In this document: one piece after another, positions 7,554 through 15,514 of the stretch
Layout of the letters: each line of letters starts with the position of its first letter
Position numbering within the stretch: position 1 is the stretch's first letter
Source: Lactobacillus kitasatonis DSM 16761 = JCM 1039
Lineage (GTDB): Bacteria > Bacillota > Bacilli > Lactobacillales > Lactobacillaceae
Direction of reading: 5' to 3'
Assembly: GCF_000615285.1 (NCBI RefSeq)
Contig: NZ_BALU01000004.1
Coordinates: 1-64,000 of the forward strand
DNA length: 64,000 nucleotides
The notes under the pieces: model-generated
Database searches by the model: none
What the model was told of the DNA's origin: nothing
The model's input: only the letters and a program-made list of their open reading frames with translations
Position numbers and translations under genes: made by a program

Positions 7554-8348
7554 TTAACCAAAACTTCCCTGAATATAATCTTCAGTAATCTTTCCTTTAG
7601 GATTAGTAAAGATGTCTGCAGTCGTATTATATTCAATCACATGACCTAAATGGAAAAACGCTGTATAATCACTAATTCTTGAAGCTTGTTGCATATTGTG
7701 CGTAACCATAATCATAGTATATTTGCTTCTAAGCTGTTTTAATGTGTCTTCTAGCTTAGAAGTAGATACTGGATCAAGCGCACTGGCTGGTTCATCCAAA
7801 AGTAGAATTTCAGGCTTAACAGCTAATGCGCGAGCAATACACAAACGCTGCTGCTGACCACCTGAGACTGCCAAAGCACTTTTATCAAGCTTATCTTTTA
7901 CTTCGTCCCATAAAGCAGCCGCACGCAAACTTTCTTCAACTATTTTATCTAATTCTTCTTTGTCGTTTTGTCCATCGGCCTTTAAAGCATAGACAATATT
8001 TTCTCTAATTGACTTAGGAAAAGGATTTGGACGCTGGAACACCATACCAATATTTTTTCTTAATTCATAAACATTGATATTTGGCTTATTTACATCCAGG
8101 CCATGAAACCAAATCTCTCCTTTTACTGTTGCTACTCGGTCGTTCATACGATTGAGCGAACGTAAAAAGGTAGATTTACCTGAACCTGAAGCACCAATTA
8201 AAGCTGTGATTGTATTTTTCTTAAATTGTAAACTGGCATCAAATAATTTTTGAACTTTTCCCCCATATAGAACACTTAAATTTTTGGTGGATAATTCCAA
8301 ATCATCCTTAGCAAAAGTTTTTACATAGCTTTGTTCTAAATCTTGCAT
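7554..8348 (-). CDS. pstB: phosphate ABC transporter ATP-binding protein (first PstB)
   Basis: Second ATPase subunit of the Pst system, 264 aa. Motifs: Walker [10 protein letters not shown] (canonical PstB has GPSGCGKST), Q-loop VFQRPNPFP, signature VSGGQQQR, Walker B ILLLDEP, H-loop THN. It starts with AAGGTGATG as ribosome binding site 9 nt after pstA. About 25 extra residues at the N-terminus, compared with the downstream copy, precede the nucleotide-binding domain. Whether the two PstB proteins form a heterodimer or alternate homodimers cannot be told from sequence. Confidence 0.95.
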   Translation of the reverse strand: MQDLEQSYVKTFAKDDLELSTKNLSVLYGGKVQKLFDASLQFKKNTITALIGASGSGKSTFLRSLNRMNDRVATVKGEIWFHGLDVNKPNINVYELRKNIGMVFQRPNPFPKSIRENIVYALKADGQNDKEELDKIVEESLRAAALWDEVKDKLDKSALAVSGGQQQRLCIARALAVKPEILLLDEPASALDPVSTSKLEDTLKQLRSKYTMIMVTHNMQQASRISDYTAFFHLGHVIEYNTTADIFTNPKGKITEDYIQGSFG

Positions 8349-8357
8349 TACATCACC

Positions 8358-9245
8358 TTATTTAGCTGCGGTTAACTTACGGTACAATTTATTACCCAGG
8401 TAACGCGCACCTAAATTAAATACAATTACTACAATAACTAGCAATGCTGATGTAGCAGCTGAAACGATCGTGGCATCCGGAATAATACCTTCTGTATTCA
8501 CCTTCCAAATGTGCACAGCAAGAGTTTCAGCTGGACGCATTACGTTTAATGGACTAGTTGGACTGAATGGATTCCAATCCGCATAATTTACGGTAGAACC
8601 ACTCTGACCGGCAGTATAAATCAGGGCAGCTGCTTCACCAAAGATTCTACCTGCACTCAAAATAATACCGGTTAAAATACCCGGTAAAGCTGCTGGTAAA
8701 ACAATACCACGGATTGTCTTCCAATTAGATAAACCTAAAGCAAGTCCTGCTTCACGTTGATCTTGTGGCACACCTTTAATTGCTTCTTCAATGTTACTGG
8801 TCAAAATAGGCAAATTGAAGAAAGTTAACGCAAGCGCACCAGAAATAATTGAGAAGCCAAAGCCAAATTGAACTACGAAGAGTAAGTAACCAAACAAACC
8901 AACAACGATTGATGGCAATGAACTCAAAATTTGAATAGTAGTTCTAATCAAATTAGTTATCCAATTATCCTTGGCATATTCAGCTAGATAAATAGCTGCG
9001 CCTAACGCGATTGGCAATGAGATAATCGTGGTCAGGATTAATAAATACAATGAATTGAATAATTGATCTCTAACCCCACCACCAGCTTGATAAGATGAAG
9101 CCTCAGAGGTTAAAAAGTGCCATGACAAATGAGGAATACCAGTAATCAGGATATTACCCAAAATGCCCGCCAAGATCAAAACGACGATGCCAACTAAAAT
9201 ATAGATAATAACTGTTGCTAATTTATCTCTCTTTTTTGCATCCAT
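8358..9245 (-). CDS. pstA: phosphate ABC transporter permease PstA
   Basis: Inner-membrane permease subunit for phosphate. It has 295 aa and six membrane helices. A short cytoplasmic N-terminus is followed by helix 1 (VIIYILVGIVVLILAGIL, about residues 12-30), a loop, then the binding-protein-dependent transport domain. The EAA loop EEAIKGVPQDQREAGLALGLS, which contacts PstB, is clear near 157-177. It starts one base after the pstC stop (TAGAATG). Pairing with PstC builds the channel. Confidence 0.95.
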   Translation of the reverse strand: MDAKKRDKLATVIIYILVGIVVLILAGILGNILITGIPHLSWHFLTSEASSYQAGGGVRDQLFNSLYLLILTTIISLPIALGAAIYLAEYAKDNWITNLIRTTIQILSSLPSIVVGLFGYLLFVVQFGFGFSIISGALALTFFNLPILTSNIEEAIKGVPQDQREAGLALGLSNWKTIRGIVLPAALPGILTGIILSAGRIFGEAAALIYTAGQSGSTVNYADWNPFSPTSPLNVMRPAETLAVHIWKVNTEGIIPDATIVSAATSALLVIVVIVFNLGARYLGNKLYRKLTAAK

Positions 9246-9246
9246 T

Positions 9247-10242
9247 CTACTTTTGACCTCTCTTTCCTACTAATTTAACTAAGAAGTTAAAGACTAAAGA
9301 CATGATCAAAAGAAGCAATGCCAATGACCATAATGCGTTGTTAGGCAATGTGCCCATAACTGTATTACCCATTTGACTTGTTAATTGACTCGTTAATGTT
9401 GCAGATGGACTGACCAAATTGTATGGCATCAAAACTGCGTTACCGATTACCATTTGTACGGCTAAGGCTTCACCAAAGGCACGGGCCATACCGAAAATAA
9501 CAGCAGTTAAAATTCTAGGAGTAGCTACTCGCAAAACAACATGATAAATAGTTTGCCAGTGAGTTGCACCAAGTGCCATTGAAGCTTTTCTAAAATGACT
9601 TGGTACTGCCTTTAAACTATCTACTGTTAATGAAGTAATCGTTGGCAAAACCATAACAAATAAGACTAAAGTAGCGGCTAAAATACCGAACCCTGTTCCA
9701 CCAAATAACTTTCTAATTACAGGAACGATAATTGTTAATCCTAAGAAACCATAAACAACAGAAGGAATACCTACAAGCAATTCAGTAACTGATTGTAAGA
9801 AGTTGGCACCTTTTTTAGAAGAATATTCTGTCATAAAAAGGGCAATGGCGATAGCAAATGGCGTAGCGATTAAAGCAGCAAAAAGTGTTACTGCAAATGA
9901 AGTAACAATCATTACTGCAGCACCAACATGGTTTTTACCTTCACCTGGATCCCAATCCGTTGAGGTCAGGAAATGAAACACATTAACATGATCGCTCACA
10001 AAAGTGGCTAAACCGTGGTAACCTACGAAACCAATAATGGAAACCACTAAAACAATGATCAAGCCGATAGCAAAGTAAGTTAAGCCCTTACCCCAATATT
10101 CTTGGTGTGTCTCTTTAGAAGGCTTGGTTAACTTATCAACGTCAACACTACTCGGTCCCATTTTATTTAATTTAACGTGAGGAACCTGTTGTTCAGCAAT
10201 CGCCTGATCAACAACCTTTTTTAAATCTTCTTTGTTCTCCAT
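9247..10242 (-). CDS. pstC: phosphate ABC transporter permease PstC
   Basis: Partner permease of PstA, 331 aa with a long polar N-terminal tail (residues 1-50, rich in Lys, Asp and Glu) before the first helix (TYFAIGLIIVLVVSIIGFVGY). The permease core carries the EAA-type loop SLKAVPSHFRKASMALGATHW near residues 213-235. The N-terminal extension is longer than in E. coli PstC, and similar extensions occur in other lactobacilli. The gene lies 3 nt from pstS. Confidence 0.95.
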   Translation of the reverse strand: MENKEDLKKVVDQAIAEQQVPHVKLNKMGPSSVDVDKLTKPSKETHQEYWGKGLTYFAIGLIIVLVVSIIGFVGYHGLATFVSDHVNVFHFLTSTDWDPGEGKNHVGAAVMIVTSFAVTLFAALIATPFAIAIALFMTEYSSKKGANFLQSVTELLVGIPSVVYGFLGLTIIVPVIRKLFGGTGFGILAATLVLFVMVLPTITSLTVDSLKAVPSHFRKASMALGATHWQTIYHVVLRVATPRILTAVIFGMARAFGEALAVQMVIGNAVLMPYNLVSPSATLTSQLTSQMGNTVMGTLPNNALWSLALLLLIMSLVFNFLVKLVGKRGQK

Positions 10243-10245
10243 AAA

Positions 10246-11112
10246 CTATTTTCCTATTTGCGTAACTTGATTTTTACTATTACGAGTAACTTTCATATCA
10301 TTAATACTCAAATAACCGATCTTAGGCACAAGATCTTTTTGTACCTTTTTACCGAGCATATACTTAATAAAGGCTTTAGTTTGCTTATTAGGTTCGCCTT
10401 TAGTATACATATGCTCATATGACCAAAGTTTCCATTTATTAGTAGTAATATTTTTGTTTGTTGGTTTAACATTATCAATACTCAATTTTTGAATATGAGT
10501 GTCGTGAGCATATGGGAATGACAAGTAACTGATGGCTCCCGGAGTACTATTGACAATTTTCTTTACTGTCCCGTTTGAGTCTTGTTCTTGAGACTTAATT
10601 GGTTTTTGACCTCGCAAAATTATATCTTCAAAAGTACCTCTAGTACCACTACCCTTTGAACGGTTGATTACAGTAATTGCTTCGTTTTTGCCACCAAGTT
10701 GTTTCCAATTGGTAACTTTTCCTGTAAAGATCTTGGTTAGTTCATTGGTAGTAATATTTTTTATACCAACATCTTTATTAACAATAGGTACAATTCCAAC
10801 TACGGCTACTCTATAGTCTTTTAGCTTATTTGCTTGAATTCCTTTTTGAGTTTCCGCAAACACATCAGAAGTCCCAATTTGCACTGCGCCAGCTTGAACT
10901 TGGCTAAGTCCGGTACCGGAACCACCACCTTGAACAACAATGTTGCTATTAGAATGGCTTAAGCGATAATCATTGCCCGCTTGTTCGGCTAAAAGTTGCA
11001 TGGCACTTGAACCAACAATCGTAATTTTTGAACCATTATTGGCGCAAGCGGTTGTAGCAACCAATGTCAACAACAAAAGTATGATTAATTTTCCTATCGA
11101 ATGCCTTTTCAT
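10246..11112 (-). CDS. pstS: phosphate-binding lipoprotein PstS
   Basis: Extracellular solute-binding protein that captures Pi and delivers it to PstCA. It has 288 aa with an N-terminal lipoprotein signal: basic KRH, a hydrophobic stretch, then TTAC with Cys23 as the lipidated residue (the -3 Thr is a little unusual). The phosphate-binding motifs GSSAMQLL (35-42), GGGSGTGLSQV (62-72) and RSKGSGTRGTF (near 152-162) are intact. It is the first gene of the operon, preceded by AGGAGAGG and a probable extended -10 (TGGTATTAT) near 11141-11149. I see no obvious Pho box. Confidence 0.95.
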   Translation of the reverse strand: MKRHSIGKLIILLLLTLVATTACANNGSKITIVGSSAMQLLAEQAGNDYRLSHSNSNIVVQGGGSGTGLSQVQAGAVQIGTSDVFAETQKGIQANKLKDYRVAVVGIVPIVNKDVGIKNITTNELTKIFTGKVTNWKQLGGKNEAITVINRSKGSGTRGTFEDIILRGQKPIKSQEQDSNGTVKKIVNSTPGAISYLSFPYAHDTHIQKLSIDNVKPTNKNITTNKWKLWSYEHMYTKGEPNKQTKAFIKYMLGKKVQKDLVPKIGYLSINDMKVTRNSKNQVTQIGK

Positions 11113-11154
11113 TGCCTCTCCTCGTATTTTTGCAAAGCTAAGTTAATAATACCA

Positions 11155-11190
11155 TACAAAAAAGCGCCCCGCTATAACACGGAGCGCTTA
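11155..11190 (-). terminator. terminator of the rplK-rplA operon
   Basis: GC-rich stem AAGCGCTCCG/CGGGGCGCTT (one mismatch) with a 3' T-run on the minus strand, directly after rplA. It isolates the ribosomal genes from the following pst operon. Confidence 0.87.
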
Positions 11191-11206
11191 TTAAAATATA
11201 TTTAAA

Positions 11207-11898
11207 TTAGTCCAAGTTTAATGGATCAAGCTTGATACCAGGACCAAAAGTTGCTGAAACTGCAACACTCTTAATGTATTGACCCTTAGCTGAAGCAGGA
11301 CGTGCACGTAAAATTACATCACGTAAAGCGTCAAAGTTTTCAACTAATTGATCTTCAGTAAATGATACCTTACCAATAGGAGTGTGGATAGCTGCTTGAC
11401 GGTCAACACGGTATTCTACTTGACCAGCCTTAACATTCTTAACAGCCTTTTCAATGTCCATAGTTACAGTACCAGTCTTAGGGTTTGGCATTAAGCCTTA
11501 GGTCCAAGAACACGACCTAAACGACCTACCTTAGCCATCATCATTGGAGTTGCAACTACAACGTCGAAGTCTAACCAACCGTCTTGAATCTTTTGTACTA
11601 AGTCGTCTGAACCAACAAAGTCAGCACCTGCAGCCTTAGCTTGATCAGCTTGTGGGCCTTCAGCAAATACTACAACGGTTTGGGTCTTACCAGTACCATT
11701 TGGTAAAACAATTGAACCACGAATTTGTTGATCTGCTTGCTTAGGATCAACGCTTAAGTTGTAAGCTACATCAACTGTAGCGTCAAAGTTAGCGTATGAA
11801 GTTTCCTTAACAAGTTTCATAGCTTCTGCTACTGAGTATAATTTATTTGAGTCTACCTTCTTGGCAGCATCTAAATATTTCTTGCCATGCTTTGGCAT
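11207..11898 (-). pseudogene. rplA: 50S ribosomal protein L1, frame broken by one base
   Basis: L1 binds 23S rRNA at the mobile stalk near the E site and represses its own operon by binding its mRNA. The sequence reads as 11491-11898, ending GRVLGPKA, and 11207-11491, starting [10 protein letters not shown]. In L1 this junction reads [14 protein letters not shown]. Adding one G to the GGC codon near 11496 (GG to GGG) restores a 230-aa protein of normal length. L1 is conserved and its loss is costly, and the rest of the sequence shows no decay, so I judge this a sequencing or assembly error. It uses an ATG with GGAGG. Confidence 0.92.
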
Positions 11899-11916
11899 GT
11901 GAATTCCTCCTTGTAT

Positions 11917-11951
11917 ATGTGGTCAAACGAGCTTCTCTAACTCTCCCACCT
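11917..11951 (-). promoter_or_regulatory. L1-binding-site-like hairpin before rplA
   Basis: In the rplK-rplA spacer the minus strand reads GGTGGGAGAG...GACCACAT. GTGG pairs with CCAC around an inner small hairpin, 6 nt before the GGAGG of rplA. A similar element precedes rplK. This matches the known mode of L1 autoregulation, in which the mRNA mimics the rRNA site. The assignment is by motif and position only. Confidence 0.55.
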
Positions 11952-11974
11952 AATGTGTTACCTAAATAACAGGA

Positions 11975-12400
11975 TTAGTCTTCGACTTCGATACCCATAC
12001 TTCTAGCGGTACCTTCAACCATGCGCATAGCAGCTTCGATGTCAGCAGCGTTAAGGTCTTTCATCTTAGTCTCGGCAATTTCCTTGACTTGGTCCTTGGT
12101 TACCTTACCAACTTTCTTGGTGTTAGGTTCGCCAGAAGCCTTCTTGATCTTAGCAGCTTGCTTCAAAAGTACTGGTGCTGGTGGAGTCTTAGTTACGAAT
12201 TCGAATGAACGGTCTTCGTAAACAGTAATAACTACAGGGATAATCATGCCCTTTTGGTCAGCAGTTCTAGCATTGAAGTCCTTAGTAAAACCAACAATGT
12301 TAATACCAGCTTGACCCAAAGCAGGACCAACTGGAGGTGCAGGGGTTGCAGCGCCAGCTGGAATTTGCAACTTAACTACGTTAATAACTTTCTTTGCCAC
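11975..12400 (-). CDS. rplK: 50S ribosomal protein L11
   Basis: L11 binds the GTPase-associated centre of 23S rRNA and is needed for RelA-type stringent signalling. Starting at the GTG 12400 (GGAGG 8 nt upstream) the protein has the family length of 141 aa and begins [20 protein letters not shown] two codons earlier is in frame but would be too close to the ribosome binding site. The proline-rich N-terminal segment [22 protein letters not shown] (binding site of EF-G and thiostrepton) and the C-terminal rRNA-binding domain ending in [11 protein letters not shown] are complete. Confidence 0.97.
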   Translation of the reverse strand: MAKKVINVVKLQIPAGAATPAPPVGPALGQAGINIVGFTKDFNARTADQKGMIIPVVITVYEDRSFEFVTKTPPAPVLLKQAAKIKKASGEPNTKKVGKVTKDQVKEIAETKMKDLNAADIEAAMRMVEGTARSMGIEVED

Positions 12401-12423
12401 GGTCAAAACCTCCTTGATTCCGT

Positions 12424-12466
12424 GATGCGGTTAAAATGGAGAATTTTCCTTTTTTCTCCTCCCACA
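12424..12466 (-). promoter_or_regulatory. L1-binding-site-like hairpin before rplK
   Basis: The minus strand reads TTGTGGGAGGAGAA...TTCTCC...AACCGCATCA. TGTGG can pair with CCGCA and the inner GGAGAA with TTCTCC. It lies about 20 nt before the GGAGG of rplK and shares the GTGGGAG...CC(G/A)CA pattern with the element before rplA. Probable operator for L1 feedback. Confidence 0.58.
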
Positions 12467-12527
12467 ATAATAAACGTACCGTATTAGAATAACATCGTTT
12501 CAGTACAATTACAACAATAATTTAAAA

Positions 12528-13085
12528 TTATTCGTTTTCGTCCAACTTTTTAACTTGGTCATAATCAAGTTCAGCAGTAGTTGCACGACCAAACATATCA
12601 ACTGAAACGTATAACTTGTACTTATCTGGTTGAATGTCAGTAATCTTACCAACCATACCATTGAAGGCACCTTCGGTAATAGTTACTGATTCACCAATTT
12701 CAAAGTTAGTAGTAGGTTCTTTTGCAGGTTGACCTTGGTTCTTAAGTAAACGTTCAACTTCTTCTGGAAGAAGTGGTGAAGGCTTAGAACCACCACCGTG
12801 TGAACCAACAAATCCAGTTACGTTTGGTGTGTTTCTTACGATAAACCAACTTTCGTCAGTCATAACCATTTCTACTAAAACGTAACCTGGGAAGATCTTT
12901 TCTTCAACTTCTTGTTTCTTACCGCGAACAGTTTCCACTTTTTCTTCTTCTGGAACCATTACACGGAAGATGTAGTCTTGCATCCCCATACTTTGTGCAC
13001 GTGAAAGCAAGTCTGACTTAACTTTGTCTTCATAACCAGAATAAGTATGCAATACATACCATTTCTTTTGTGCTGTTTCGACCAT
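12528..13085 (-). CDS. nusG: transcription termination/antitermination protein NusG
   Basis: Elongation factor that binds the clamp of RNA polymerase and affects pausing and transcription-translation coupling. It has 185 aa, with an NGN domain (residues 6-115: WYVLHTYSGYE at the start, FPGYVLVEM near 83) and a C-terminal KOW domain (about 130-180, ESVTITEGAFNGMVGKI). It is separated from secE by an intrinsic terminator, so expression may be lower than, or regulated apart from, secE. Confidence 0.96.
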   Translation of the reverse strand: MVETAQKKWYVLHTYSGYEDKVKSDLLSRAQSMGMQDYIFRVMVPEEEKVETVRGKKQEVEEKIFPGYVLVEMVMTDESWFIVRNTPNVTGFVGSHGGGSKPSPLLPEEVERLLKNQGQPAKEPTTNFEIGESVTITEGAFNGMVGKITDIQPDKYKLYVSVDMFGRATTAELDYDQVKKLDENE

Positions 13086-13112
13086 TTTGACTTCTCCTTA
13101 AATTTTAGGTAA

Positions 13113-13138
13113 ACAAAAAAACCTCCACTCAGAGGTTT
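13113..13138 (-). terminator. terminator or attenuator between secE and nusG
   Basis: Minus-strand stem AAACCTC/GAGGTTT with a 6-nt loop, then a T-run. It lies between two genes that usually share one message. I see no clear promoter after it, so it is more likely a partial terminator than an operon boundary. Confidence 0.75.
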
Positions 13139-13195
13139 CTCTTCTTCGCTTTTATTATTATAGCATGAATTACTGGTAAATTCTATTACCTGTAA

Positions 13196-13366
13196 TTACA
13201 TAATTCTTTGAGTTAACCAACTGAAGAGCCAGTCAAGAGCACCTAAATATGCTGCAAATAAAATTGAACTAGTGATAACAATTGCAGTATCGTGTCTGTT
13301 TTGCTTAGCTGTTGGCCAAGTAACTTCTTTCATTTCTTGAGCTACGCTCTTAAAAAACTTAATCAT
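13196..13366 (-). CDS. secE: preprotein translocase subunit SecE
   Basis: Essential clamp of the SecYEG channel. It is a short 56-aa, single-helix Gram-positive form: an amphipathic N-terminus with the conserved segment EMKEVTWPT (residues 11-19), then one membrane helix (about 28-47, TAIVITSSILFAAYLGALDW). It starts at ATG 13366, 8 nt after the rpmG stop. The gene sits between rpmG and nusG as in most Firmicutes. Confidence 0.95.
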   Translation of the reverse strand: MIKFFKSVAQEMKEVTWPTAKQNRHDTAIVITSSILFAAYLGALDWLFSWLTQRIM

Positions 13367-13374
13367 TAACTTCT

Positions 13375-13524
13375 TTACCTCGTTTCTTTGTGCAAAGTCA
13401 TCTTACCGCAATGCTTGCAGAACTTTTTCAGTTCAAGTCGCTGAGTGCGATTTTTACTTGCGGTGATTGAGTAGTTGCGTGACCCGCATACGCTGCAGGC
13501 TAAGGCTGCTTTTTTCACTGCCAT
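13375..13524 (-). CDS. rpmG: 50S ribosomal protein L33
   Basis: Small ribosomal protein near the E site, 49 aa. It is the zinc-binding C+ type, with Cys10, Cys13, Cys36 and Cys39 (CSVC and CKHC). The typical end HKETR is present. It is the first gene of the rpmG-secE-nusG-rplK-rplA cluster, with a consensus-like promoter upstream. The ribosome binding site GGAAGTGAG lies before ATG 13524. Other L33 paralogs usually exist in such genomes. Confidence 0.95.
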   Translation of the reverse strand: MAVKKAALACSVCGSRNYSITASKNRTQRLELKKFCKHCGKMTLHKETR

Positions 13525-13566
13525 AATCTCACTTCCAAACTTTAATAAAACACATACTTAAGGAGT

Positions 13567-13596
13567 ATTGTATACTGATCTGCCCTCTTGCGTCAA
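13567..13596 (-). promoter_or_regulatory. promoter of rpmG-secE
   Basis: -35 TTGACG (13591-13596) and -10 TACAAT (13567-13572) with an 18-nt spacer. An overlapping TATACA gives 16 nt. It resembles the other ribosomal promoters of this window, which also use TACAAT. Confidence 0.75.
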
Positions 13597-13649
13597 TAAG
13601 TTAACTATTCGATAAACAAAACTAATCGTAATCTATTCTATCTTTATAT

Positions 13650-13678
13650 TTCAAATATCTATTTCACTTATCTATAAT
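13650..13678 (+). promoter_or_regulatory. promoter of the DXS-like gene
   Basis: -35 TTCAAA (13650-13655), 17-nt spacer, -10 TATAAT (13673-13678). It lies about 30 nt upstream of the gene start and diverges from the rpmG promoter. Confidence 0.65.
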
Positions 13679-13711
13679 AAGTATGAGTATTTTGTAGAAA
13701 GGAAAACTATC

Positions 13712-15454
13712 ATGAATAAACATCCAGAATATTTATTAAACAAAATTTCTGGTCCTAAAGACTTAAAGAAATTATCTATTTCTGAAATGGAAGAATTAGC
13801 CAAAGAAATTAGAACCCTAATCCTCGAAAAAGATGCAGCTGAAGGTGGCCACCTTGGTCCAGATTTAGGTATTGTAGAAGCAACCATTGCTTACCACTAC
13901 GTCTTTGATGCTCCAAAAGACAAAATTGTTTGGGACGTTTCTCACCAAACTTACCCACACAAGATGTTAACCGGACGTGCTTTAGCTTGGCTTGATCCTG
14001 ATCACTACGAAGACGTAACCCCATATTCAAACCCAGATGAAAGTCCATACGACTACTATGCTGTAGGTCACACCTCTACTTCAATTGCTTTAGCAACTGG
14101 TATGGCTAGAGCCAGAGACTTAATGGGTGGTCATGAAAACATCATGGCTTTAATCGGCGACGGCTCAATGACCGGTGGTTTAGCATACGAAGGTTTAAAC
14201 AACGCTGCTATTGAAAAGCATAATATTGTTGTCGTAGTAAACGATAACCAAATGTCTATCGATGAAAACGTTGGTGGTTTAGTTACTGCATTAAAGAAAT
14301 TACGTGATTCAAACGGTGAAACCAAAGAAAACCCATTTACCGCTATGGGCTTTGACTACCGCTACGTTGCTGATGGTAACGACGTTAAATCAATGATCGA
14401 TGCATTTAAGGCAGTTAAAGATGTGGATCACCCAATTTTACTTCACATTAATACCTTGAAGGGTAAAGGCTACCAACCAGCTATTGACAATGAAGAATCT
14501 CACCACTGGGTAATGCCATTTGATTTAAAGACTGACAAGTCAACTGTTTCAGCTCCAGAAGATCCAAGCGCAAGCTCTGTAGCCATGGATGTAATGAAGG
14601 AACACATTGAAAATGGCGAAAAGATTATGGCTATTAATGCCGCAATCCCCGGTGTATTTGGTCTTGATGAAATTAAAAACAAATATCCTGAAAACTACCA
14701 CGATGTAGGTATCGCTGAACAAGAATCTGTTGCTTTTGCTGCAGGTATGGCCAAAGAAGGTGCAGTTCCAGTCTTATTTGAAAACTCTACTTTCTTACAA
14801 CGTGCTTTTGACCAATTATCACACGATGTTGCTGCTAACGCCTTACCAGTTGTTATGATGGTTGCTGGCGGTGGTATTTCAGGTACAAGTAAGACCCACC
14901 TTGGTGTGTTTGATCAAGTAATGATTTCTAACTTGCCAAACTGGATCTATCTTGCCCCTACTACTTTAGCTGAAGAAAAAGACATGATAGAATGGGCCAT
15001 CAAGCAAAGAAAGCATCCTGTAGCAATTAAGATGCCAACCAAGCCAGTTCCTGCAGGCGAAGATGTTAAACGCGATTACTCAGAAATCAAATATGATATC
15101 AAGCCTGGTAAAGACGTTGCAATTTTAGCTTTAGGTGACATGTACGACATGCTTGGCAAAGAAGTAGCTGAAAAACTCGGCGCAAGTTTGGTTAACCCAA
15201 TTTCAGCTAACATCTTAGATAAAGATGCATTAGACACATTAGCTGATGAAAACAAAGTTATCGTAACCCTTGAAGACAACATCTTGGACGGTGGCTTGGG
15301 CGAAAAGATTGCTTCATACCTTGGCGACAAAGATGTCAAAGTTTTGAACTACGGTCAAAAGCGTGTCTACACTGACCAAGTTCCACTAGACGAGATTTTG
15401 AAAGACAATCGTATGACTGTCGATCAAATTGTTGAATACGTTAAGAACGCCTAA
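13712..15454 (+). CDS. DXS/transketolase-like thiamine-diphosphate enzyme
   Basis: The overall layout is that of 1-deoxyxylulose-5-phosphate synthase, though it is short (580 against about 620-640 aa). There is a ThDP domain with GGHLGP (45-50), GDG (149-151) and NDN (177-179), a pyrimidine domain with AEQE (335-338), and a transketolase C-domain. The residues that true DXS uses for glyceraldehyde 3-phosphate are changed: the YSTF motif is ENSTF (357-361), DRAG is AGGG (385-388), and the Arg of YPRGN is lost (IKMPTKP, 439-445). Lactobacilli make isoprenoids by the mevalonate route. I think it uses another acceptor. The gene stands alone, with a convergent gluconokinase downstream, which hints at pentose or gluconate metabolism. 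Confidence 0.8.
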   Translation: MNKHPEYLLNKISGPKDLKKLSISEMEELAKEIRTLILEKDAAEGGHLGPDLGIVEATIAYHYVFDAPKDKIVWDVSHQTYPHKMLTGRALAWLDPDHYEDVTPYSNPDESPYDYYAVGHTSTSIALATGMARARDLMGGHENIMALIGDGSMTGGLAYEGLNNAAIEKHNIVVVVNDNQMSIDENVGGLVTALKKLRDSNGETKENPFTAMGFDYRYVADGNDVKSMIDAFKAVKDVDHPILLHINTLKGKGYQPAIDNEESHHWVMPFDLKTDKSTVSAPEDPSASSVAMDVMKEHIENGEKIMAINAAIPGVFGLDEIKNKYPENYHDVGIAEQESVAFAAGMAKEGAVPVLFENSTFLQRAFDQLSHDVAANALPVVMMVAGGGISGTSKTHLGVFDQVMISNLPNWIYLAPTTLAEEKDMIEWAIKQRKHPVAIKMPTKPVPAGEDVKRDYSEIKYDIKPGKDVAILALGDMYDMLGKEVAEKLGASLVNPISANILDKDALDTLADENKVIVTLEDNILDGGLGEKIASYLGDKDVKVLNYGQKRVYTDQVPLDEILKDNRMTVDQIVEYVKNA

Positions 15455-15480
15455 AAAATAAATATTTAAAAACAAACTAA

Positions 15481-15513
15481 AAATCTCTTCGGTTAATCCT
15501 GAAGAGATTTTTT
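15481..15513. terminator. bidirectional terminator
   Basis: A 10-bp stem AAATCTCTTC/GAAGAGATTT with T residues on both strands sits between the convergent DXS-like gene and the gluconokinase. Confidence 0.82.
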
Positions 15514-15514
15514 A

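Noticed and set aside
7553-7636. N-terminal extension of the second PstB
   Set aside because: It would overlap the upstream pstB in another frame, and the extra 28 residues match no PstB.
13712-15454. Straightforward call as DXS
   Set aside because: Key substrate residues are absent and the genus uses the mevalonate pathway, so the name would mislead.
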